NCBI GenBank assembly: GCA_038230655.1
Contig: JBBRMU010000013.1
Coordinates: 1-27,683 of the forward strand
DNA length: 27,683 nt
DNA from: JBBRMU01 sp038230655
GTDB lineage: Bacteria > Patescibacteriota > Microgenomatia > UBA1406 > GWC2-37-13
Direction of reading: 5' to 3'
Part shown: piece after piece, positions 21,017 through 26,921 of the stretch
How the letters are laid out: every line of letters begins with the position of its first letter
How positions within the stretch are numbered: position 1 is the first letter of the stretch
Position numbers and translations under genes: made by a program
Notes under the pieces: generated by a model
The model's database searches: none
Told to the model about the DNA's origin: nothing
Seen by the model: the letters and a program-made list of their open reading frames with translations, nothing else

Positions 21017-21880
21017 ATGATAACGCATAAACTTAACAAACTTCCTAAAAATACTATTCAGATCGACGTCACCATTCCTTGGATAGACATCAAAGAAGAA
21101 TATAAAACTGCTTTTGATTTAATTTTGGCTCAGTTCGAGTTGAAAGGCTATCGAAAAGGAAAAGTTCCGGTTGACCTTGCTGAAAAACATATTCCCAGAG
21201 ACTCTGTGTATCAGCAACTTATTCGCTCGTTCATGCCCAGAATCTATGAAGATATTGTGAAAAAGGAAGATCTAAAACCAGTTGTTTCTCCTAGAATTGA
21301 GCTTAAGACAGCCAAAGAAAACGAAGACTGGAAGATTGAGTTTCATCTTGCTGAAAGACCCCTTGTAGACTTGAAAAACTATAAAGAAGCTGTCAAGAAA
21401 GCTAAATCTGAAGCCAAGAAGGATGATATTTGGGTTCCAGGGAAAGATAAAGCTGAACCAGATAAAAAAGAAAGTGACCAAAAGGCCCTTAATGACGTAT
21501 TGAATGCACTTTTGAAAGAGGTCGAGTGTGAGATCTCTGAGCTTATCTTAGAAGAAGAGCTAAATCAACGTTTAACTAAACTAGTTGACGATATCCAGAA
21601 GCTCGGTTTAACGACTGAGACCTACCTAAAGTCTAAAAATATAACCATGGAGGACCTTAAAAAGCAGTATGCAAAAGAGCTCGATGAGATGTATAAAATG
21701 GAGTTTATTTTGATGGCTGTGGCTGAAAAGGAACATATTACTGTTGACCAGACTGATTTAGACAAAATGTTTAATGCTATATCTAATGAAAAAGAGAGGG
21801 CTTCTGCCCGGCAGAATGCCTATTTTTACGCCTCTGTACTTAGAAAGCAAAAAACACTAGATTACTTAGTCGGGCTATAA
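21017..21880 (+). CDS. tig: Trigger factor-like chaperone lacking the PPIase domain
   Basis: 287 aa compared with 430-450 for full trigger factor. The N-terminal ribosome-binding domain is recognisable: TIQIDVTIPWIDIKEEY, then FELKGYRKGKVPVDLAEKHI, where GYRKGKVP is the conserved GFRxGKxP ribosome-contact loop. The FKBP-type PPIase domain is missing; instead a charged segment (about 125-160, KKAKSEAKKDD to DKKESDQ) links straight to the helical C-terminal chaperone domain (from ALNDVLNALLKEVE to the end). It should hold nascent chains at the exit tunnel without proline isomerase activity. TACAAT (21004-21009) lies 7 nt before the ATG, inside the end of the previous gene, so it is leaderless. 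Confidence 0.88.
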   Translation: MITHKLNKLPKNTIQIDVTIPWIDIKEEYKTAFDLILAQFELKGYRKGKVPVDLAEKHIPRDSVYQQLIRSFMPRIYEDIVKKEDLKPVVSPRIELKTAKENEDWKIEFHLAERPLVDLKNYKEAVKKAKSEAKKDDIWVPGKDKAEPDKKESDQKALNDVLNALLKEVECEISELILEEELNQRLTKLVDDIQKLGLTTETYLKSKNITMEDLKKQYAKELDEMYKMEFILMAVAEKEHITVDQTDLDKMFNAISNEKERASARQNAYFYASVLRKQKTLDYLVGL

Positions 21881-21895
21881 CTACTAATAAGTGCC

Positions 21896-21924
21896 TTGAA
21901 TTAGAAAATAGCCTGTAGTATAAT
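21896..21924 (+). promoter_or_regulatory. Promoter of the coiled-coil protein gene
   Basis: TTGAAT (21896-21901), 17-nt spacer, TATAAT (21919-21924), then 6 nt to the ATG at 21931. Leaderless pattern. Confidence 0.75.
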
Positions 21925-21930
21925 AGAGTT

Positions 21931-22545
21931 ATGCAACACAGCAATTCCGGAGCACAGAAAAGACAGGCATCTTACGACACAGATGCTTTAGAGATGTTAA
22001 AAAGTATGCCTGCTGGTGTGGCTAAAACTACTTTACAAACGTTCGGTGATATCGGTGCAGGCATGGGTCAGGATATGCTTGATACTTTCTTAGGCGCTGG
22101 AGTACAGGAAAACAATGAAAAATCTCCAAAAAACTCTGAACATGCTCCTGGAAATTTTCAGAAAAAAGTTGAGTTTAAAAGACTTTATGACTTCCAGGCA
22201 GAGTCTGAAAAAAATACAATAAAAGAACTTCTGAAGAAAATTCATGACGAGATTCATGCTCTAAAACAGGCAAACTCTTCACTTGCTCAGGAAGTTAAAG
22301 ATATAGAAAAAGTAACCCTAAGCTCTGCTGACGAGAAACCTGGTGTTTATCACATTAGATTTTTAGAGTTAGTACTGTCTTTTATTCAGACTTTAAAGGC
22401 AAAAGTAAATGAATCGAGTACATGGTTACAGGCGATACAGTCAAAAAAGAAAAAAAGAGGTTCAGCCTTCGCTGTGCGTTCCAAGAAAAGTGGAACGAGC
22501 TACTCTCAGTCAGAAGAGCATAAGCTTGTACGGTCTACACAGTAA
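21931..22545 (+). CDS. Patescibacteria-type coiled-coil protein of unknown function (204 aa)
   Basis: Resembles a conserved uncharacterised family I associate with Microgenomates (possibly the one labelled DUF5660; unverified). The Gly/Ala/Met-rich N-terminal part (LKSMPAGVAK, FGDIGAGMGQDMLDTFLGAG) looks like a short amphipathic helix pair. A charged coiled-coil centre follows (about 75-135, FKRLYDFQAESEKNTIKELL then KKIHDEIHALKQANSS). After a helix FLELVLSFIQTLKAKVNES comes a basic tail (KKKKRGSAFAVRSKK) ending in a Ser/Thr/Gln-rich stretch with EEHKLVRSTQ. No membrane segment or signal. The tail may bind nucleic acid or the ribosome. It lies between the trigger factor and the second wall hydrolase. 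A strong own promoter suggests a housekeeping role. Function unknown. Confidence 0.65.
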   Translation: MQHSNSGAQKRQASYDTDALEMLKSMPAGVAKTTLQTFGDIGAGMGQDMLDTFLGAGVQENNEKSPKNSEHAPGNFQKKVEFKRLYDFQAESEKNTIKELLKKIHDEIHALKQANSSLAQEVKDIEKVTLSSADEKPGVYHIRFLELVLSFIQTLKAKVNESSTWLQAIQSKKKKRGSAFAVRSKKSGTSYSQSEEHKLVRSTQ

Positions 22546-22557
22546 TTAGTTAAATAT

Positions 22558-22711
22558 ATGACAGAACAAGACAATTCGATTGATTCTCGCCCTCAATGTC
22601 TTTAATGAGGAACCGATACTAAGAGATACTAAAACTTCCGAGTTAATGGAAGGAATAAATAAATCAAGAGACTATCTCAATAGTTTAGTTAATGATTACG
22701 ATAATTTATAA
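22558..22711 (+). pseudogene. Small gene split by a +1 frameshift at CTT-TAA
   Basis: ATG at 22558 opens a 15-codon frame (MTEQDNSIDSRPQCL) ending at CTT-TAA (22600-22605). Skipping one base there continues for 35 codons (NEEPILRDTKTSELMEGINK, then SRDYLNSLVNDYDNL) to TAA at 22709-22711, giving a coherent 50-aa acidic helical protein. CTT followed by a stop is the same kind of site as the RF2 (prfB) programmed +1 frameshift, although no Shine-Dalgarno-like stimulator lies upstream. Either a frameshifted gene or a programmed event. No firm promoter is visible. Confidence 0.35.
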
Positions 22712-22718
22712 TAGAGCT

Positions 22719-23315
22719 CTACTCAATCCAGCCCCAAACGTTAGAAACCCCATTTGCCCAGCTCACGTTTGATGAGGGCGTATACTTTCCCATGATCTGT
22801 TTTGGGGTAACGAGTCCTTTATTTATGTACTCTTCTTTGAGTCCTTTGGCGACGGTATCAATGCCTTCTTCAAACGACGAAAATCGAGTCACATGACCAG
22901 GCCAGATGCCCCATCCCCAACAATTATATGAGTTATCGGGAATTACATTACAGGCATTGGATTCCTGAACACTAATGGCTGCAAGGAGTCTGTAGTCAAA
23001 GCTGTATTTATCGGAGACTTTGACGATGTAGCCAGCCAGATCATACAATGGTGAGTTGCGCAGTCGAAAGAAGGCTTGGAGGTTTGCGGCACGTCCATCA
23101 GATGTCTCAATTTCAGCCTGATATGCTCCAAGAACAAGGGGAGCTGAAGGTATTGAAAACTGTTTATTTGCAACTCGCGCGTTCTCAATTTCTGAGAGAA
23201 GTTGAGAAGTCGAAGTCAGTCGTTGATGATGTCTGATAACCTTCATTGTGACAACAATATTGAATAAAACGAGGAGGATAAACGCTGCAAAAAGTGAGGT
23301 GTTTTTTAAGGCCAT
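22719..23315 (-). CDS. Membrane-anchored lysozyme-like wall hydrolase (198 aa)
   Basis: An N-terminal transmembrane anchor (about 7-24, LFAAFILLVLFNIVVTMK), then a coiled linker (HHQRLTSTSQLLSEIENA), and a C-terminal lysozyme-like domain. The catalytic-Glu region is YRLLAAISVQESNACNVIPD (about 107-126), with Glu in QES. NCWGWGIWPGHVTRFSSFEEGI and LKEEYINKG align with NCAGWGGGYIRFTSYKDGI and LKANYIGRG of the secreted protein at 20439. The pair thus represent a secreted and a tethered peptidoglycan hydrolase. The TxxQIMGKYTPSS segment and terminal tryptophans (WANGVSNVWGW) are typical of the fold's substrate cleft. It has a leaderless start after a good promoter. Confidence 0.75.
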   Translation of the reverse strand: MALKNTSLFAAFILLVLFNIVVTMKVIRHHQRLTSTSQLLSEIENARVANKQFSIPSAPLVLGAYQAEIETSDGRAANLQAFFRLRNSPLYDLAGYIVKVSDKYSFDYRLLAAISVQESNACNVIPDNSYNCWGWGIWPGHVTRFSSFEEGIDTVAKGLKEEYINKGLVTPKQIMGKYTPSSNVSWANGVSNVWGWIE

Positions 23316-23321
23316 ATTTAT

Positions 23322-23350
23322 ACTATAGGCAAACTGGTTCTTACAGTCAA
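23322..23350 (-). promoter_or_regulatory. Promoter of the tethered wall hydrolase gene
   Basis: Minus strand: TTGACT (23345-23350), 17-nt spacer, TATAGT (23322-23327), then 6 nt to the ATG at 23315. Confidence 0.7.
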
Positions 23351-23375
23351 GTAGTTCAAATCTATATTTTAATGG

Positions 23376-23924
23376 TTAAGGTATTTTATAGAAGTAGGTC
23401 GAAAACGGCTTATGTTCTATAGTTTTAAATCGATACTTAAATAATGTGTGTACCTCAAATCCATGCGAGATGATTAAAGTCTTTCTTTTACTTTCCTTAA
23501 GGAGTCTTTTATCGAAAGTCTTAATAAGTTTTGGCATTAAGAAGATGTAGATAACATCGGCCTTGCTAAAATCAGTTGTTTTAACATTCTCTGTCGTAAA
23601 CACAATATCTTTTAGTTTTTGACGCCTGGTATGGAAGCGGGCTAGCAGATTGAGAGTAGGATTGATATCTATTCCCTTACCAACAACCCCATATATTCTT
23701 GCGGCGCAGCGTAGCACTCTCCCGTCGCCACTGCCAAGTTCGAGTAAATACCGCCCTTTTTTAAGGCCAGCTTCACCCAAAAAATCATCTATTTCTTTTT
23801 GTTTAGTTGGAACATAAAAAGCACCTCTTAAGACTGAGTAAAGTAAGGAAAGGACGTAAACACAGAAGAAAAGTAAGAAAATTAATTCTATAAATATTGC
23901 TGTCAGGTATATAAAAGTCGCCAT
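23376..23924 (-). CDS. Membrane-anchored class I methyltransferase, FAM173/ANTKMT-like
   Basis: 182 aa: an N-terminal membrane helix (about 5-30, IYLTAIFIELIFLLFFCVYV onward), then a Rossmann-type SAM domain. Motif I is LLELGSGDGRVLRCAA (60-75), and the post-I acidic strand is GKGIDINPTLNLLA. A VPTKQKEIDDFL lead-in before motif I and DVIYIFLMPKLIKTF after it follow the arrangement of FAM173 protein-lysine methyltransferases (ANT-KMT, ATPSc-KMT), which are also membrane-anchored and modify membrane transporters or the ATP synthase c-ring. A membrane-protein substrate is therefore a reasonable guess. TACAAT lies 6 nt before the ATG on the minus strand. It is followed by the tethered hydrolase gene on the same strand, 60 nt downstream. 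Confidence 0.75.
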   Translation of the reverse strand: MATFIYLTAIFIELIFLLFFCVYVLSLLYSVLRGAFYVPTKQKEIDDFLGEAGLKKGRYLLELGSGDGRVLRCAARIYGVVGKGIDINPTLNLLARFHTRRQKLKDIVFTTENVKTTDFSKADVIYIFLMPKLIKTFDKRLLKESKRKTLIISHGFEVHTLFKYRFKTIEHKPFSTYFYKIP

Positions 23925-24046
23925 GTTGGTATTGTAGATTATTTATAGTTTATTTGCTATAAAGATTAGTTGTCATGAGATATGAAGAGAGTATTCTGTA
24001 CGTATTTTAAGATAAAAAGTATATAATATACAAAGAAATTGAAGCT

Positions 24047-24118
24047 GCCTCTGTAGCTTAATGGATAGAGTACTGGTCTTCGAAACCAGTGATGCGGGTT
24101 CGATTCCCCCCAGAGGCA
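24047..24118 (+). tRNA. tRNA-Arg (anticodon TCG)
   Basis: 72 nt. Acceptor GCCTCTG/CAGAGGC, D-arm TAGCTTAATGGATAGAGTA, anticodon stem CTGGT/ACCAG with loop CTTCGAA (anticodon TCG), T-arm GGGTTCGATTCCC, discriminator A, CCA not encoded. A TATAAT box (24022-24027) lies 19 nt upstream. Its antisense is read by the extended recombinase frame. Confidence 0.95.
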
Positions 24119-25725
24119 CAGAGTAGTCTAAATTCGGGCCTGTAGCTCAACTGGCAGAGCATCTCCCTCTTAAGGAGGTGGTTGAGAGTTCGATTCTCTC
24201 CAGGCTCACCAAACGAAACGCTCATAACTTCAGGGTCACGAATAGCCTGATAATATGCGCTAATCTCGGTGTTCGAATAGCCTGGGTACTCCCAAGACAA
24301 ACCAGATGGGTAAATCGAACACAAGAGCACTCGTTTGGCGGGAAGTCGAGCGTCATCGTAGGTTTGTGCCAGATGTGCAAACTTTTCTTTGATAAAAGCA
24401 ATAATCTTTTCAAGGTTATACTTATCAATCAAAGCATCACTTTTTGAGAGTTGTGCAGTAATAACTCGTTCTTCAATTGCCTTATTTTGCTCTTTAAAAA
24501 TGTCATCTGAATATACTCCGAGCAAGTTCTTTTCAATAAGAGCCTGTCTTAAAGAATATAGTTTTGCAAGCTCAACATCAGCCTCATCTTTTCTCTTTTG
24601 AAGATTTGCTATACGTTTATAGTATGTTTTTCTCAAAAGAGAAATGAATAAGGTCAGCGCTTCAGCTGTAGGTTTAATTTCCTCCATGCGTTCTAACATA
24701 GCGTCATTGAGATCTTTAATAGGAACAGATGCATATCCGCAACGATTGCGACAAAAGTAATATGCATACTTAGAACATTTCCCTTTGCTCCATGCACCTG
24801 TAAATACTGCACCACATTTACTACATTTGATAATCCGTCTTAAGGGAAATTCTGGATTATCTCTGTTTTTTCTGGCAAGAGGGACTTTGATATTTGTATT
24901 TCGTCCTGCGAGGATTGCCTGCACTTTATAGTACATCTCTTTTGAGATCATAGGTGGATGTTGACCGATTACCTCTTCTGGATATTGTTCTGATACCAAG
25001 AGTCCTATATAAAATTTATTTTTAAAGAGGCGTGACACATTCTGAAGACGCATAGGATACTCTTTTCCTTTTAATTTCTGTTTTATTCCCCATTCATTCA
25101 TAATGGTTGCCATTTCACGAAGCGATTTAGTACCTGTTGCCATCAGTTCCCAAGCATCTTTAACTTTATCGAACGTTTTAGGATCTTTGACTGTATATCC
25201 ATTTTCACTTCTGTAGCCGAGTGCTACTGGACCATGGTTAAGACCGGCTAAAAAACGAGCTCTCATGCCGTTTTTAGTACGCTCCGATCTCACATCGTTA
25301 TCTAACTGTCCAAATGCAGCAAGCATGGTCTCCACAAGCTTATTTGTTGGACTATTGCCTGTTGGTTCAGTTGCCGATATCAGAGCAATTCCATACTCTG
25401 CTAACTTCTTGCGGATTGCCAGATAATCAGCTGTTTGTCGCGACATACGATCTAGCCGATAGACAATGACTGCCTGTACAGAACGCTTATTTTTTCTGCA
25501 AAACTCTAAAAGTTCTATTAACACAGGTCGTCCAGTAATTGTTTTTGCCGACCTCCCTTCTTCTTTAAATATCTGTATTACCTCCATATTCCGTCGCTGT
25601 GCCTCCTGCAGACAGATTTGTTCTTGTGTGCCTAAAGAGAAGTTATCTACCTGCTCTTCAGTTGAAACTCGTAAATAGAGCACGGCTTTTTTCGGTTGTG
25701 CTAGACCGTTTTCCATAGTGATCAT
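24058..25725 (-). CDS. Large serine recombinase (integrase) with 3' end running into antisense tRNA
   Basis: Integrase of a mobile element. The N-terminal resolvase domain has the nucleophile Ser21 in YLRVSTEEQ and the YRLDRMSRQ motif. A recombinase domain (about 155-290) is followed by a zinc ribbon: IIKCSKCGAVFTGAW and CSKYAYYFCRNRCGY supply the cysteines. Then comes a coiled coil (about 365-440, YKRIANLQKRKDEADVELAK onward) and a C-terminal end around SGLSWEYPGYSNTEISAYYQ. From about 24211 down to the stop at 24058 the frame is the complement of tRNA-Lys and tRNA-Arg (GENRTLNHLLKREMLCQLSY and SGGNRTRITGFEDQ), so the last ~51 residues are probably not native. The stop was lost at the integration junction. 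The small gene at 25731 ends 5 nt upstream. Confidence 0.92.
   Translation of the reverse strand: MITMENGLAQPKKAVLYLRVSTEEQVDNFSLGTQEQICLQEAQRRNMEVIQIFKEEGRSAKTITGRPVLIELLEFCRKNKRSVQAVIVYRLDRMSRQTADYLAIRKKLAEYGIALISATEPTGNSPTNKLVETMLAAFGQLDNDVRSERTKNGMRARFLAGLNHGPVALGYRSENGYTVKDPKTFDKVKDAWELMATGTKSLREMATIMNEWGIKQKLKGKEYPMRLQNVSRLFKNKFYIGLLVSEQYPEEVIGQHPPMISKEMYYKVQAILAGRNTNIKVPLARKNRDNPEFPLRRIIKCSKCGAVFTGAWSKGKCSKYAYYFCRNRCGYASVPIKDLNDAMLERMEEIKPTAEALTLFISLLRKTYYKRIANLQKRKDEADVELAKLYSLRQALIEKNLLGVYSDDIFKEQNKAIEERVITAQLSKSDALIDKYNLEKIIAFIKEKFAHLAQTYDDARLPAKRVLLCSIYPSGLSWEYPGYSNTEISAYYQAIRDPEVMSVSFGEPGENRTLNHLLKREMLCQLSYRPEFRLLCASGGNRTRITGFEDQYSIH
24136..24211 (+). tRNA. tRNA-Lys (anticodon CTT), integration target
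   Basis: 73 nt plus an encoded CCA (24209-24211). Acceptor GGGCCTG/CAGGCTC with one G-U pair, D-arm TAGCTCAACTGGCAGAGC, anticodon stem TCTCC/GGAGG with loop CTCTTAA (anticodon CTT), T-arm GAGTTCGATTCTC. It is the only one of the four tRNAs here with encoded CCA. The serine recombinase gene abuts its 3' end, so this is the likely att site of the element to the right; whether the CCA belongs to the chromosome or the element is open. Confidence 0.95.
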
Positions 25726-25730
25726 ATAGT

Positions 25731-26051
25731 TTAAAAAGTAATTTGTAATAGATCTTTTAGAGTTTTGCCTTCAAAAACATGCTTTTCATACTCATCTAGC
25801 CATTCATTGATTAAAAACTCAAATTCAGCAATTACTGTTTGTATTTGTTCATCAGTTTGCGATTTGCCCGTATCCTTGAGCATATGCCGAGCTTGTTGAA
25901 TTTTATTTTCTTCTGCGGGAGTTGGAAAAAGAGAGTTTAAGGTATGCTCTGCAATTATTTGTGGTTGAGAGGATTCACTTGCTAATAAATATACAGACTC
26001 ATTCGCTGTCTTCATTTGAGTTTGATTTGCATGTAGGTTATGTTCGCTCAT
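25731..26051 (-). CDS. Small hypothetical protein co-transcribed with the recombinase (106 aa)
   Basis: Unrecognised. A polar N-terminal half (Gln, Asn, Ser-rich to about residue 45) is followed by a helical, acidic C-terminal half (QQARHMLKDTGKSQTDEQIQ, then FEFLINEWLDEYEKHVFEGK). There is no helix-turn-helix or zinc motif. It lies 5 nt upstream of the recombinase on the same strand and shares its promoter, so a role with the integrase is plausible, for example as a recombination directionality factor. That is inference from position only. The promoter region is packed with repeated CTATC boxes, suggesting tight control. Confidence 0.65.
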   Translation of the reverse strand: MSEHNLHANQTQMKTANESVYLLASESSQPQIIAEHTLNSLFPTPAEENKIQQARHMLKDTGKSQTDEQIQTVIAEFEFLINEWLDEYEKHVFEGKTLKDLLQITF

Positions 26052-26061
26052 ATTAGTTTTT

Positions 26062-26117
26062 CTATCTTAAAACTATCGAGATAAAGATAGTATATATCTA
26101 AATAACGATAGTGTCAA
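26062..26117 (-). promoter_or_regulatory. Promoter and CTATC-box operator array of the integrase operon
   Basis: Minus strand: TTGACA (26112-26117), 17-nt spacer, TATACT (26089-26094). Four copies of a CTATC-G/T box surround it: two on the plus strand (26062-26068, 26073-26078) and two inverted (26084-26090, 26106-26111). The outer pair CTATCTT/AAGATAG is a 7-bp inverted repeat centred on the transcription start region. This looks like a repressor operator array. The repressor itself is not in the window. Confidence 0.6.
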
Positions 26118-26187
26118 GGGGTATTTCGAACACCTGAGTATCTGGTAGTTAAAATCCTTACATTCATGCTATACTAACAGCATTACT

Positions 26188-26829
26188 ATGAGGACTATTA
26201 TTATTACATCATCAGGATGGTCATTAATGAAGATAGTAGGTGAAATGTTACAAATACTTCCTAAGAAGCGACCCCTTGAGGTTGCATTTATCACAACTGC
26301 CTCAAAAACACTGAAAGATAAACTTCCGATTGGACAAGATCAAATAGTTATGGAAGAATTTGGTTTCCATGTAGTCCATTATGATCTTGAGAAGAAAACG
26401 AAAGATGAAGTAAGAGAATTTTTAAATAACAAGGATGTAATTTATATAGAGGATGGTAGTGCTTTTTACCTCCTCAAAATGGTACGTGAAAGCGGATTTG
26501 ATAAACTCTTGCCAGAATTTCTTGATAAGGGAGTTATTTTTATTGGTCGAGGTGAAGGAAATTATATTTTAAGCCCAATCATGCATATTCCTGCTTGGTC
26601 AAAGGAAGATATTGAACAGTTTGGAAATCAAGTTAAGGGAGTAAATCTCATCCCTTTTCTAGTTAAAACTCATTATACGAAAAAACATGAACAAGAATTA
26701 CTTGAAGAAATGAAACTATCGAAATACCCAATAGTACCCCTTACTGATGAGGAGGCTTTGATTATACGTGATAACAAAGTTGAATATTTAGGTGAACCTT
26801 CACGAAAACTGAATTTGACAGTGAACTAA
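26188..26829 (+). CDS. Peptidase S51 (dipeptidase E)-like protein without the usual serine
   Basis: 213 aa, the size of the S51 family (PepE, cyanophycinase). The fold markers are present: an initial strand TIIITSSG, then VAFITTASKT, a helix with VMEEFGFHVVHYDL, then DVIYIEDGSAFYLLKMVRES, where PepE has GGNT-F-x-LL, and GVIFIGRGEGNYILSPIM, where PepE has the nucleophile elbow GxSAG. Here Ser is replaced (GRGEG), so the normal peptidase nucleophile is absent. A His that may match the family's catalytic His is in THYTKKHEQEL. The protein is either inactive or has another function such as binding. It is the second transcription unit of the element, divergent from the integrase operon; TATACT (26170-26175) lies 12 nt before the ATG. 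Confidence 0.75.
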   Translation: MRTIIITSSGWSLMKIVGEMLQILPKKRPLEVAFITTASKTLKDKLPIGQDQIVMEEFGFHVVHYDLEKKTKDEVREFLNNKDVIYIEDGSAFYLLKMVRESGFDKLLPEFLDKGVIFIGRGEGNYILSPIMHIPAWSKEDIEQFGNQVKGVNLIPFLVKTHYTKKHEQELLEEMKLSKYPIVPLTDEEALIIRDNKVEYLGEPSRKLNLTVN

Positions 26830-26866
26830 CTCCATCAACTTAAGTCCTCCAATTACTCTCTTAATA

Positions 26867-26895
26867 TTGAAATACTACAGGATTAGGAGTATAAT
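26867..26895 (+). promoter_or_regulatory. Promoter of the VirD4/TraG-like gene
   Basis: TTGAAA (26867-26872), 17-nt spacer, TATAAT (26890-26895), followed by a leader of about 20-25 nt to the ATG at 26922. No clear Shine-Dalgarno sequence. Confidence 0.7.
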
Positions 26896-26921
26896 ACGCC
26901 CTAAGATTAAAATTAATTACT

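Noticed and set aside
24178..24601. Plus-strand frames opposite the recombinase 3' half
   Set aside because: They are antisense shadows; the minus-strand frame has recognisable recombinase domains.
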